Part shown: in pieces, positions 49,875-58,984 of the stretch | How the letters are laid out: every line of letters starts with the position of its first letter | Numbering within the stretch: position 1 is the first letter of the stretch | Assembly (NCBI RefSeq): GCF_016841685.1 | Contig: NZ_JAENYR010000006.1 | Location: 22,108-86,107, forward strand | From: Thiohalomonas denitrificans | GTDB taxonomy: Bacteria > Pseudomonadota > Gammaproteobacteria > Thiohalomonadales > Thiohalomonadaceae | Length of the DNA stretch: 64,000 bases | Direction of reading: 5' to 3' | Translations under genes and position numbers: made by a program | Notes under the pieces: model-generated | What the model was told of the DNA's origin: nothing | The model's input: the letters and a program-made list of their open reading frames with translations, nothing else | The model's database searches: none

Positions 49875-52800
49875 TTACGGCGTAGGCGCCGTAAACTTGA
49901 ACCAGTCCACGTCACCGTCGGTCAGATAACGCTCAACCGGAGCATTAACAGTCAGACTGGTTGCGCTGGTTGCGTCACCATCCGGTTCGCCTGCATCCTC
50001 TGCCGCATCACCGAAGCCATCCAGGCTGGCTGCGGCATCGGTCACCTGAACCGTGTAAAACCCGGGTTCATAGCGTTCGACCACTCTCAGGTAGTAGTCC
50101 TCTCCGGCAACCAAATCCCAAATCAAAGATCGGCTGCCGCCTGTGGAATACTTTGAAGCAAGCGAGTAACCGTCAGGATCACTATACAGGTAGAAGATGA
50201 AGCTGCTGGACGACTCTGCGTACGCCTCGAACGTGTGGGTATAGACCGGATCCGTTACGGAGAGAGTGAACTCCGCACCGTTCTCGGTACCGGATCCGTC
50301 GATGTAAACATTGATAATCCCGTCCGACGGCGTGGTGAACTGGCAGGACTCCGGTTCCTTGGCTCCGGTGTTTGCACTCGAGCACAACAAGGTTGCCCCG
50401 CTGTCCTGCACCTCCAGTGCAAGGTCGTCAGTGACACTGCCGGCGGTCAGCGTGTACGTCCACCCCGAGGCGAGTCCTGAAACGGTATAGGTGCTGGTGC
50501 TCAACGGTGCCACCTGACCTGTGTGGGGCAACTGGGCCAGCGTCAGAGACATCGTCTCGGACTCCCCGACTTCATTGTCGCTATTGGTCACCGTCACTGT
50601 GTCATCCAGATAGGAACTGGAGTACGCACTGTCGGTGGTAACCATGCTTCCCACGTCCACCAGATACTCGATGGGACCGTCCAGCTCGGAATCGTCCTGG
50701 CCGTGCACGGAGATAGTCTGCGCCGAACTCCAATTGGCAGTTGTGAATTCCAGTGTGACCGACGTAACCGGAGTTTCGGGGCTGTCTCCGCCGGAGACCA
50801 GACCTTCGGTGGTGTCCTGAGGGCTCACGGTCACGAAGACATTAGCGGTTGGCTCGGACTCCAGTGCAACCGTAAAATCGCTCGATACATTCGGCTCCGA
50901 GGTGCTGACGTCCGTAGTATTGATCACCAGGCCCGCAGAATCATTGTCGCGCGCATAGACCGTCTTGGTCTCTGCCGGCAAAGCATCGTAGTGGCTGTCT
51001 GCGCTACTTGCGGGGCCTACCTCGATATCGACGGATGCCGTGCCGTCGTCGACGAAATCGTCTACCGCCTGCACGGTGATCGTTTTTTCGGTATTCCACT
51101 CCGCGATCGCGAAAGTGAGGTTGAGTGTGCTGACGAACACAGTTGGCGAATCCCCGCCCTGGATCAGCACCTGATCCGGCTCGTCCACCGTGACGGGAAG
51201 TATCACCTCGGCAACCGGCTTGGTGTTCAACTTGACGGTGAAGGTGTCGGTGGCTCCACCTTCGTAGGTATAGACAGACCCGCTAAAGGTGATCCCCGCC
51301 TGATCGGTATCGGCATTGGTAACCGAGACCGCCTGTGTCGAAAGTGTCGAGTAGTCGGGATCCGCCGTGGAGACGTCGTCGACCGCCACATTGACCGAGT
51401 AGGACTGACTGCCATCGATCTCTACGTCGTCTTGTCCGACGACGGTTACCGTCTGTGCCGTCTTCCAATCAGCGGTGGTAAAGGTCAGGCTGATGCTGTC
51501 CATGGCCGTGGTGGGCGAACTGCCGCCCTTGACGAACCCCTCCGTGGTGTCTTGCGAGGTCACATTGATCACCACATCGCCGGTCGGCTCCTTGGCAAGC
51601 GAGACGACAAACGCATCGGTACCACCGTCCTCGTCGGTCTGCAGGTCCGCGCCCTGGATGTTCACCCGGGCAGTATCGTCATCGACATTTTCTACCGCCA
51701 CGGTCTGGGCACCCAGGCTCGTGTATTCGGATGCTCCAGTCGGAGCGCCGACAGTGAGGTTGTAGTCGATGTCCCCATCCAGCTCGGCTTCGTCTACCGG
51801 GTTGACCGTCACTGTCTGAGCGATATCCCAGTTCTCCGGGGTGAAGGTCACATCGAGTGTTTCGCTGGGGGTGCTCCCATTGAGGGACACAAGCCCCTCG
51901 CTCGCATCCGGACTGCTGACCGGGATGATGACATTCTCGGTGGGCTCGGTGTTCAGGACCACGGTGAAACCGGCCGTCTGCCCCCACTCGGTGGTCCGCA
52001 GCGGATCGTTCGCAGCGCTTACGGTAAACGCGGCGGTATCATTATCATTGTTGGTCACCGATATCGCGTCGCTGGTGAGGCCGGAGTAGCTTGTATCGGT
52101 GCTGCTGGCGGGGCCTACGCTAAGCTCATAGGTCGGATTGCCGTCGGCAATGTCATCATCGACACCGTAGACGTACACGGTTTTAGAGTAATCCCAGTCA
52201 GATTGGTCGAAAGTAAGGGTTTTTGTCGTTACCGAATCGCTGTAATAGTCAAACGTCCCTTCGGTCGGATCACCGATCTCAAACGGAATTTCGACAGGTG
52301 CGGAGGGCTCAAGGTTGAGCTTGACGGTAAATGCTTCCGATGATCCGTTTTCAGCCGTAGTGAGGCTGGTTTTTGAAACTGTGATCCCCGGAGCGTCCGT
52401 GTCGATGTTGGTCACCGAAACAGAGGGTTTGGCCACGTTGAGATAGGCCAGGTCCATCGACCAGATATAGGTTGCCGACACACCGTAGGTCTGATTGCCA
52501 TCGAGTACTGAATCGTCCAGTCCTTTCACGTCGATGGCCTGGGGGACGTTCCAATTAGTCGGCGTAAAGGTCAAATCGACCGATTTCTCGAAAGAATACG
52601 CATCGTAGTACCAATATCCATCGGTATCGGAATCAGAAGCTATCTCTCCTTCGGTGGTATCGCGCGACTCGAAAGTCATCTCGACATCACTGGCAGGCTG
52701 AGTTGCCAGCATGACGGAAAAAGTTTCCACCGTCCCGTCTTCCGACGTAGTCAACGCTGTCTTGGAGAGAACGACGCCAGGCACCGAAGACGTACCCCCA

Positions 52801-52889
52801 TCATCTCCTCCTCCCCCATCACCGCATGCGGCTAGTGTTAAACCAAGCACAGCGACTAGTGATGCTGGCAGTAATCCGGTAATTTCCAT
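49875..52889 (-). CDS. Large surface lipoprotein with six tandem beta-sandwich repeats
   Basis: The ATG at 52889 follows AAGGAG; the track's 34 extra residues are non-coding. The 1004-residue protein has a lipobox LTLAAC (Cys22), a Gly/Asp linker, then six repeats of about 110 residues. Each starts like LTTAENGSSEAFTVKLNLEP and ends with a Ser-Val-Thr-Asn strand (AISVTNNDND, AVSVTNADTD), the pattern of extracellular Calx-beta or cadherin-like sandwiches with Asp-rich calcium sites. A region from about 680 resembles a pre-peptidase C-terminal (PPC) domain. The protein stops at WFKFTAPTP, where a second PPC domain would just begin, so the end may be truncated. Role is probably adhesion or matrix. 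Confidence 0.85.
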   Translation of the reverse strand: MEITGLLPASLVAVLGLTLAACGDGGGGDDGGTSSVPGVVLSKTALTTSEDGTVETFSVMLATQPASDVEMTFESRDTTEGEIASDSDTDGYWYYDAYSFEKSVDLTFTPTNWNVPQAIDVKGLDDSVLDGNQTYGVSATYIWSMDLAYLNVAKPSVSVTNIDTDAPGITVSKTSLTTAENGSSEAFTVKLNLEPSAPVEIPFEIGDPTEGTFDYYSDSVTTKTLTFDQSDWDYSKTVYVYGVDDDIADGNPTYELSVGPASSTDTSYSGLTSDAISVTNNDNDTAAFTVSAANDPLRTTEWGQTAGFTVVLNTEPTENVIIPVSSPDASEGLVSLNGSTPSETLDVTFTPENWDIAQTVTVNPVDEAELDGDIDYNLTVGAPTGASEYTSLGAQTVAVENVDDDTARVNIQGADLQTDEDGGTDAFVVSLAKEPTGDVVINVTSQDTTEGFVKGGSSPTTAMDSISLTFTTADWKTAQTVTVVGQDDVEIDGSQSYSVNVAVDDVSTADPDYSTLSTQAVSVTNADTDQAGITFSGSVYTYEGGATDTFTVKLNTKPVAEVILPVTVDEPDQVLIQGGDSPTVFVSTLNLTFAIAEWNTEKTITVQAVDDFVDDGTASVDIEVGPASSADSHYDALPAETKTVYARDNDSAGLVINTTDVSTSEPNVSSDFTVALESEPTANVFVTVSPQDTTEGLVSGGDSPETPVTSVTLEFTTANWSSAQTISVHGQDDSELDGPIEYLVDVGSMVTTDSAYSSSYLDDTVTVTNSDNEVGESETMSLTLAQLPHTGQVAPLSTSTYTVSGLASGWTYTLTAGSVTDDLALEVQDSGATLLCSSANTGAKEPESCQFTTPSDGIINVYIDGSGTENGAEFTLSVTDPVYTHTFEAYAESSSSFIFYLYSDPDGYSLASKYSTGGSRSLIWDLVAGEDYYLRVVERYEPGFYTVQVTDAAASLDGFGDAAEDAGEPDGDATSATSLTVNAPVERYLTDGDVDWFKFTAPTP

Positions 52890-53078
52890 TTTTTTCTCCT
52901 TATCAGAACGACAGCGCCGGGCACGGCAATCCGTAGGAGGGGACTCTAAGGAATGCAAAGACACACAAATGTGACAGTGTTCACATAACATGTTAGATGT
53001 TAGGCAAAAAACAGAGAGGCTGCGGCTAATCGCGTGCTATTTTTGGCGGATAACTGGGATAACTCGGGTGAGAGTAAC

Positions 53079-53660
53079 TTATTCCGCCTGTATAGGCCTG
53101 CCGCGCCTTCCGGGCGTCACCTGGCATCCAGTCAACTGCCCTGGCAAACCGTTAGTGGCCCAAGCCAGTCCCTTGTTGACACTTTGTCGGATTTCATCCA
53201 GCAGTATCCCTTCCACATGGGCCGCAAACAACGCCCGGTAGTTTTCGGGCCGTTCTTCCTTGTCCTTCCCGAGAGCGAGGTACAGCGTGTGAGGGGTGTG
53301 CAGCTTGCTCTCTTTTCCGAATCCATTGCAAAGATGGCTGGACCACATGTACTCGTCCGGCTTCGCCATCATATCGGCCCGCATGGGATTGAGCTCAATG
53401 TATCGTATAGATGAAGCAAATAGGATTCACTTTCGACCAGGCACGACTTATAACGGCCCTCCCAGGGTCCCGGTACGCTGATACGTCTAATTGAAATACC
53501 TCACGTACATCCGGCTGATAGCCTGCTTCATTCTCGACACGGCTTCGGGAGCGCGAGGCGTAAAGAGCAGGTGCACATGGTGCTCATCAATACCCAGGCA
53601 TGCACTTGGACCTTGAGTTTGCCGGCGTACTCTTTGAGCCAGTGCAGATAAGCCCGCAAC
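53079..53660 (-). pseudogene. REP-associated tyrosine transposase, truncated and frameshifted
   Basis: The DNA is about 85-90 percent identical by eye to the intact gene at 58979-59623 as far as 53660, beyond which it diverges. The C-terminal half is open (MAKPDEYMWSSHLCNGFGKE ... TPGRRGRPIQAE); the N-terminal half, including the HUH motif region, is shifted by small deletions near 53470 and 53582. Its stop codon lies in AGAGTAACTTATTC, the same REP-like context as in the intact copy. Confidence 0.85.
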
Positions 53661-53944
53661 CCTACCGGGCTGCTCTTGGCCTTTTTGCCATTACTCAGCC
53701 CGCCATTCTACCCCACCGGTCGAGCTTACCCGATTAGTTTTCCTCTGACCCTGAGGAATCCTGATTAGCAGCCTCTTCCGAAAAAAGGTCAAAACTGTTC
53801 GTGTTCGGACGGTGGATAGCACGGCTGCGGAAACCATACGCCTGAAGAGCTGAAGCGCAAGTTGACCGAGCGCAAAAGGGCCAGAAAAACGGTCGCTCAT
53901 ATCGTCGCTCAGGTGGTCCCCAAAATCGCTCATAAGAACGACAT
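53661..53944. other. No intact gene; possible remnant
   Basis: A plus-strand frame reads PEELKRKLTERKRARKTVAH around 53850-53920, which looks protein-like, but it has no start and no partner sequence, so it is left unassigned. Nothing else is visible. Confidence 0.4.
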
Positions 53945-54589
53945 CTATCCTGACCGAGGGGGTATGGGCTTGACGATTGCCTTTCGCAGTTTGTACTTTC
54001 CGCCGAACCGCGTGCGGAATTGCCTAACAGCACTCTTGTACTCATCAGTAAGCTTGACGCCCGTGATGGAGTTAAAGTCGTCGCGGGTGTACTTTAAGTT
54101 ACCAATGTACACCGCTTTATCTCCTGGGCGAGCATCAATTTTCAGTCCGGTGGGCAGCAGTATCTCGCTGACAGCACCACGCCGGCCCAATTCGACGATG
54201 ACTCTTCCATCGACAACGTATTTCAGATCCGCCGGTATTTTGAAGAAGAACATTTCGTCCAGTTTTGGGTTGATCAGAAATTTGTAGTTGCTGGCCTCCG
54301 GCTGGTTATTGAACTGAATCATCGCCCGATTTCTGTTCATGCCGCCGTAGCCAGCCAAATCGATGACCCCCGACGGGCTGAGTTCCTGTTCCTCCTTACC
54401 CAGCGCAGGGATAAGTTCGATCGTGCCCACTACGATAATTTCGTTGTCGGCGATGATACTGGAGGAATCCGCTTCTTTGAGCATTTGGCCGCCCATGGTG
54501 CAGGCCTGTAGCAGCAGCACGGCCATAACCAGGAATGCGGCGCGGTGGCCGGTGGTAGCATGTTGGAATGAATTCATAACCCTGTTCAC
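53945..54589 (-). CDS. Hypothetical lipoprotein (second of a pair)
   Basis: This 214-residue protein has a signal sequence ending in a lipobox (LLLQAC, about residues 25-30). The mature part includes ADNEIIVVGTIELIPALGKEEQEL, RNRAMIQFNNQPEASNYKFL, EMFFFKIPADLKYVVDG and a basic C-terminus (KYKLRKAIVKPIPPRSG). The strands suggest a small beta-sandwich. No family was recognised. Its ATG overlaps the upstream stop (ATGA), so it is translated with the lipoprotein at 54586. Base composition looks more AT-rich than the core genes, in line with a transferred segment. Confidence 0.75.
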   Translation of the reverse strand: MNRVMNSFQHATTGHRAAFLVMAVLLLQACTMGGQMLKEADSSSIIADNEIIVVGTIELIPALGKEEQELSPSGVIDLAGYGGMNRNRAMIQFNNQPEASNYKFLINPKLDEMFFFKIPADLKYVVDGRVIVELGRRGAVSEILLPTGLKIDARPGDKAVYIGNLKYTRDDFNSITGVKLTDEYKSAVRQFRTRFGGKYKLRKAIVKPIPPRSG

Positions 54590-55194
54590 TTCAGTTCCCT
54601 GAGACGCTTTTCAATCATTGCGATCTGGTGGTTGTAGACGGCCAAATCGCTATCCTCTTGCATGATCACCAACAGCTTGGTCAGTAGCTCTTTTTCAGAT
54701 GGTGCCACTGCTGGCACCATGTCGAAGGAATCCTGCCTGAACATCGAACCCGAATCGATATTCTTGAATTTGTAGGAGCCAAGAAAATGCACACCTGGCT
54801 TCTTGATGACCCTAGCGGTCTCGTTCCTTCCCTTTCCACCAAAGTTGTAGGTATAGGTCGCGTTACTGTACCAGCGGGTATTCCTGCCGAACTCCTCCAC
54901 CTGGATAGAAGCACTCTTATCTACGCCGATATGGAAAAAGAGGCCCTCCTCGACGCCACAGGAGTAGTAAGCCACCTCCGGCTTATACTGCTTTATGGAA
55001 ACCCAATCGATGCCGCCCCAGGAAGGTGCATCCTCCATATCGAAATACCCGTAAACAACTGACAAGGTCTGGTCATTCTTATCGATCGGCGTTTTGGTCG
55101 AAAACAGCGAGCATCCACTGGATAGCAGGATTGCAGGGACTAAGAGGCAGATCCCGAGCAGATATCCAAGGTTCCGCGAATTGTTTTTTGACAT
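54586..55194 (-). CDS. Hypothetical lipoprotein (first of a pair)
   Basis: This 202-residue protein has a GGAGGG ribosome site, signal and lipobox (AILLSSGC, Cys28), a beta-rich domain (LSVVYGYFDMEDAPSWGGIDWVSI, YYSCGVEEGLFFHIGVD, VHFLGSYKFKN) and a C-terminal helix (LAVYNHQIAMIEKRLREL). It shares the general style of its neighbour, and the two likely act together on the inner face of the outer membrane. The family is not recognised. The upstream 190 bp contain a plain promoter region shared with the divergent gene at 55386. Confidence 0.75.
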   Translation of the reverse strand: MSKNNSRNLGYLLGICLLVPAILLSSGCSLFSTKTPIDKNDQTLSVVYGYFDMEDAPSWGGIDWVSIKQYKPEVAYYSCGVEEGLFFHIGVDKSASIQVEEFGRNTRWYSNATYTYNFGGKGRNETARVIKKPGVHFLGSYKFKNIDSGSMFRQDSFDMVPAVAPSEKELLTKLLVIMQEDSDLAVYNHQIAMIEKRLRELK

Positions 55195-55385
55195 GAGTGG
55201 GCCCTCCAGGCTCTCTTAATGGGTTCGTTTCTGGTTGTTTTCTCTTGAACCGCAAGGTTTTCGAGTATATCGAAAAAGCGAAGGGGATCGTATCTTCTAT
55301 CGAGTGTTAGGCATATAGCCTCGCCTCATGGAGCCCAAGGAGACGGCATGCCCACCAACCCCTGTTACTGATAAGGAGCAACAAA

Positions 55386-55733
55386 TTGTCCTTCCACAAG
55401 GTGCTCAGAAAATTGGTTTTGTTATTGGCTTTTTTGCCCGTTGCCAGCTTCGCAGCAGATGGTGAAGCCGTGGTACTTAGCTTCAGCAGCACCGATGTCC
55501 AAGCTGTCGCAGAGCGAGATGGTTCGTTCTGCCTCCAACTCAATCCCACAGCAGCCGCTCGTCTCCAACAAGTTACCGAGAACTCTTACGGGAAGCGCCT
55601 TGAGGTCTATATAGAGGGCATTCCTGTCTTAAGTGCTTATGTGAATACCGCAATCGACTCGGGCGTTATTGAGGTTCCCAATCCGCCGCCCGGTGTCCGC
55701 AGACGCCTGGAGCCCTTGCAACCGATGCAGTAA
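55386..55733 (+). CDS. Exported protein resembling the SecD P1-head fold
   Basis: The start is TTG at 55386 with AAGGAG 8 bases upstream. The 115 residues comprise a signal peptide (1-24, SFA-AD) and a single domain: AVVLSFSSTDVQAVAERDGSFCLQLNPTAAARLQQVTE, KRLEVYIEGIPVLSAYVNTAIDSGVIEV. The run lets-the-chain-pair pattern of T-x-A-A-x-x-L and IDG-x-P-x-x-S-A-x-I matches the SecDF P1 head subdomain, which also occurs in small periplasmic proteins. Function unknown. It is followed by a gap to 55983 with no gene. Confidence 0.65.
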   Translation: MSFHKVLRKLVLLLAFLPVASFAADGEAVVLSFSSTDVQAVAERDGSFCLQLNPTAAARLQQVTENSYGKRLEVYIEGIPVLSAYVNTAIDSGVIEVPNPPPGVRRRLEPLQPMQ

Positions 55734-55991
55734 AGGCCAAGCAAAAGCCCGGCGAAAGTTGGGCTTTTCCGCAGCCAGGTTCGCCTTCCGCGCTTTGGGA
55801 GTTTTGGGTGACCCCATCATGGAACCGCTACATTATTCCCATGCCCCATGAAATTGCTTTTTCTATCAGTCTCTGCCGGGCCAAGAGAAAGGGGGGAGAC
55901 CATGCTTGCGAGGGGTAAGTCGCGTTTCTTCTGCGAGGAATAGGACTACCGTGCGAACCGGCCGCCATATCCTGGACGAAAGGTGCGTGAA

Positions 55992-56432
55992 ATGAGACTG
56001 AAAGAGAAGATTCAGAGTCTCCTGGGTTCCCAGAAGCTGGCGGTCCTTGCGACCAAGCGGGATGGTTGGCCGTACAACAATCTCATGGCCTTCGCCGCAA
56101 GCTCGGATCTGACCCGCTTCTATTTCGTAACGAATCGTTCAACCAGGAAGTTCAAGAACCTCAGTGAAGATGACCGGGCTTCCCTCCTGGTGGATGACAG
56201 GGAGAATACTCCCTCCGATTTCCACCGGGCCTGTGCGGTGACCGTGTTGGGCCGCACTCACGCCCTGGACGGTAAAAACCTGTCGGTCGCCAGGAGGCAA
56301 TTGGTTGCCCGTCATCCTTATCTGAAGAACTTCGTGGATGCTCCCACGTGCCAGGTTTTCTGTTTCGAAGTTGAGGTCTATTATCTCGTCGAAGCCTTTG
56401 GCAACGTCAGCGAATACCGGCCCGAACCATGA
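55992..56432 (+). CDS. FMN-binding split-barrel (pyridoxamine oxidase-like) protein
   Basis: The ATG at 55992 has AAAGG 8 bases upstream. The 146 residues form the PNPOx-like barrel: KIQSLLGSQKLAVLATKRDGWPYNNLMAF, FYFVTNRSTRKFKNLSEDDRASLLVDDR, ACAVTVLGRTHAL and CQVFCFEVEVYYLVEAFG. Such proteins bind FMN, heme or F420 and reduce small substrates. The stop overlaps the next start (ATGA), so it probably works with the PEP-synthase-like enzyme, for instance in a coupled modification of a shared substrate. Confidence 0.82.
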   Translation: MRLKEKIQSLLGSQKLAVLATKRDGWPYNNLMAFAASSDLTRFYFVTNRSTRKFKNLSEDDRASLLVDDRENTPSDFHRACAVTVLGRTHALDGKNLSVARRQLVARHPYLKNFVDAPTCQVFCFEVEVYYLVEAFGNVSEYRPEP

Positions 56433-58612
56433 GCGGGGTTGCGATTCTTGGTCAAGCCACCGAGTCTCCAGAATGGGGAGGCAAGGCTTTGGCTCTGGAC
56501 CGGATGATGCGTGTGGGACTTCCCGTTCCCCGGGCGCTCTGTCTGACTGCTTCCTGTTACCGCCGTTTCCTGCTTAGCGATGGCCTCCAGGAACAAATCG
56601 GCATGGAGCTTTCCCGCAAACCGCTGGACGAGATGCGGTGGGAAGAGATGTGGGACGCTTCGCTACGACTCCGTACCGCTTTCTCGCGCGCTCCTTTCCC
56701 CGAGGAACTTCAGGCCGAACTGGAGCAGGCTATCCGCTCGGAGGGCCTGGACCAAATACCTGTGTCCGTACGATCATCTTCGCTGGCTGAGGACTCGACG
56801 CAGACGTCTTTTGCCGGCCTTCATGAGTCCTTCCTGAACCTGGTCGGGCTGGAAGAGATTCTCAACCATGTTCGACTGGTCTGGGCCTCGCTATGGTCCG
56901 ATAGCGCGCTTCTCTATCGGAAAGAGCTCAAGCTGGAGGTGGAGAATAGCGCTATGGCAGTGGTCGTCCAGGAGATGGTGGCAGGAGAGGTTTCCGGGAT
57001 TGGCTTCTCGCGTGCGCCGTCGGATCCGGAACTCGCAGTTGTCGAAGCGGTTCATGGCTTGAACGAAGGGTTGGTTTCGGGTGCGATTGAACCGGATCGA
57101 TGGTTTCTCAGGAGAAAGGATGGGTATCTGGTTCGGAACCAGCCGGCTGCCCGCGAGGACTATTTCGTATCGCAGACCGGCTCGGGGGTGGCCCGGGTAC
57201 CACTGCCTGAAGAACTGAAGAGCCGCACCCCTTGCGATGATGAGCTACTGCAAAGGGTGTTTGGGCTGATCATGGAATGCGAAAGGGAACAAGGTGATGC
57301 GCAAGACGTGGAGTGGACATCGCGTGACCGTACACTCTATCTCTTGCAGGCTCGGCCGATTACCACGGGCAAAGCACTTTCGGATTCGGAAGAAAAGGGC
57401 GATAAGAGAGCGTGGTATCTCAGCCTTAAGAAGAGTCTGGCTAGTCTGAAGGAGTTGAGGTCACGGATCGAAGAAGAGAGACTTCCGGCCATGACGCGCG
57501 AGGCGGATAAATTGGAGCAAGTCTCGCTTCCTGATTATCAAGATGGTCTGGCCGAGGTGTTGGCGCTTCGCCTGGAGGCGGAAGAACGATGGACCGCCAT
57601 CTACTGGAATGAATACATTCCGTTCGCTCACGGAATCAGGTTGTTCGGAATGGTGTATAACGACCAGGTGAAGCCCGAGGATCCCTACGAGTTTGTGGGG
57701 CTTTTGGCAGGGCAGCGGCTATTGTCGCTCGATCGCAACCAAAAACTGATGCAACTTGCAGAATCTTTGAAGACGGAGCCCGGCTTGCTCGGCAGTCTTC
57801 GACAGGGAACGATTCCACCGGACAGCCCGCAGTCGAACGACATCCAGAATTTCCTGGAAGAGTTTGCGGTTCGGCTTGGAGGAAGAGAATCGGATTCAGA
57901 GACGTGTCGTCGTTTCGTTGGTTTTCTGCTCGAAATGAATACGGGAGAAGCTGTCCGGGCGCCCTCCCGGCAGGAGATCTCCGAAGAAAGCTTCCTGCTG
58001 GCCTTTCCTGAAGAACGCCGGGACTTCGCCCGTGAGATCCTGGACCTGGGCCGGGCCAGTTATCGCTTGAGAGACGACGATAACCTTTACCTGGAGCGAT
58101 TTCGGCGCCTGGTCAAGGAGATCGTCGCGGAGGCGGTGAATCGCTACCTGGCGGATGAAACTTCGGCCTCCGACTGGACTGGGCAGCAGGTATTGGAATG
58201 GCTGAGAACCGGGAAGTCTCCAGACCGGGATACCGGTTCAAACCAGCCTTCCGGCGAATCGGCTGCGTCGGGCCCGTCGGAAAAGGTGCGGCAGCAGTAT
58301 GGACAACCCGCCGGGCCGGGCTATGTCGAAGGACCGGCCCGCGTGGTACGGCACCGGGAGGATTTACTGGCTTTCCGGAAAGGTGAAGTCCTGGTCTGTG
58401 ATGCGATCGATCCGAGTATGACTTTCGTCGTCCCTCTGGCCGCGGGGATCGTTGAAAGGCGGGGCGGCATGCTTATCCACGGGGCCATCATTGCAAGGGA
58501 ATATGGCATTCCCTGTGTTACGGGTGTGCCCAACGCGGACCGATTAGTAGAGACCGGGGAACGGGTGTGCGTGGACGGGTTCCTGGGCCTGGTCACGTTC
58601 GGGGAGCCTTGA
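56429..58612 (+). CDS. PEP synthase/rifampin-phosphotransferase-like three-domain enzyme
   Basis: This 727-residue protein has an ATP-grasp PEP/pyruvate-binding domain (residues 1-310: GGKALALDRMMRVGLPVPRALCL, VSVRSSSLAEDSTQTSFAGLHES, VVVQEMVAGEVSGIGFSR, DVEWTSRDRTLYLLQARPI). A variable middle domain (about 320-600) follows, then a Ser/Pro-rich linker, and a swivelling His domain with GGMLIHGAIIAREYGIP (catalytic His684). The TIM barrel of PEP synthase is absent. This is the layout of rifampin phosphotransferase and related dikinases, which are a little longer. The middle domain sets substrate choice and gives no clear hint here. Confidence 0.83.
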   Translation: MSGVAILGQATESPEWGGKALALDRMMRVGLPVPRALCLTASCYRRFLLSDGLQEQIGMELSRKPLDEMRWEEMWDASLRLRTAFSRAPFPEELQAELEQAIRSEGLDQIPVSVRSSSLAEDSTQTSFAGLHESFLNLVGLEEILNHVRLVWASLWSDSALLYRKELKLEVENSAMAVVVQEMVAGEVSGIGFSRAPSDPELAVVEAVHGLNEGLVSGAIEPDRWFLRRKDGYLVRNQPAAREDYFVSQTGSGVARVPLPEELKSRTPCDDELLQRVFGLIMECEREQGDAQDVEWTSRDRTLYLLQARPITTGKALSDSEEKGDKRAWYLSLKKSLASLKELRSRIEEERLPAMTREADKLEQVSLPDYQDGLAEVLALRLEAEERWTAIYWNEYIPFAHGIRLFGMVYNDQVKPEDPYEFVGLLAGQRLLSLDRNQKLMQLAESLKTEPGLLGSLRQGTIPPDSPQSNDIQNFLEEFAVRLGGRESDSETCRRFVGFLLEMNTGEAVRAPSRQEISEESFLLAFPEERRDFAREILDLGRASYRLRDDDNLYLERFRRLVKEIVAEAVNRYLADETSASDWTGQQVLEWLRTGKSPDRDTGSNQPSGESAASGPSEKVRQQYGQPAGPGYVEGPARVVRHREDLLAFRKGEVLVCDAIDPSMTFVVPLAAGIVERRGGMLIHGAIIAREYGIPCVTGVPNADRLVETGERVCVDGFLGLVTFGEP

Positions 58613-58732
58613 CCTTGCCCATCCGACGCCTCGGCTATCCTTGCGATTCGCTAGGTTAGACAAGGATTCCTACCGCAAGAGCGGCGGAGTGCTCAAGCTT
58701 TAATCCCTCCGTCCCCTTTAACTATGGTCTAC

Positions 58733-58898
58733 GCTTCGCCGTGTGGGTTGCTCCGACCCGACGCAAGACTCGCTTATGGCTGCTGGTTAGGCTCTGCCAT
58801 GCGGGATTCGCACCCGCTGGGTTGCTAAAGAAGGTTTCCGCTGATGAAGTCATTTCGTCGGCTTCCTCCTTCTACAGGTGCTTGGCGCAAATCCCATT
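58733..58898. repeat. 165-170 bp repeat, copy 2 (solo intron 5' fragment)
   Basis: Nearly the same as 49620-49792, but with no reverse transcriptase after it. It may be a remnant of a second group II intron or a separate short repeat. It ends 3 bp before the REP array. Confidence 0.75.
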
Positions 58899-58900
58899 TA

Positions 58901-58984
58901 TCATAATTGGGGTCAGAGTAACTTATTCTATCATAATTGGGGTTAGAGTATCATAATCATAATTGGGGTCAGAGTAACTTATTC
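58901..58984. repeat. Three tandem REP-like units at the 3' end of the transposase gene
   Basis: TCATAATTGGGGTCAGAGTA occurs at 58901, 58931 (with one change) and 58957; the first and third continue as ACTTATTC. The last unit contains the stop codon of the transposase gene. A related AATTAGGGTCAGAGTAACTA lies at 61899-61918 and a partial copy at 53070-53084. Confidence 0.85.

Noticed and set aside
50523-52343. 606-codon plus-strand ORF
   Set aside because: Lies wholly antisense to the repeat lipoprotein; its repeats simply mirror the sense repeats and it has no start signal.
53850-53960. Possible IS or helicase remnant (PEELKRKLTERKRARKTVAH frame)
   Set aside because: No start, no second motif, and no related sequence in the window to support a family.
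58901-58984. CRISPR-like repeats
   Set aside because: Units are nearly contiguous without regular spacers and abut a RAYT gene; they are REP-type.
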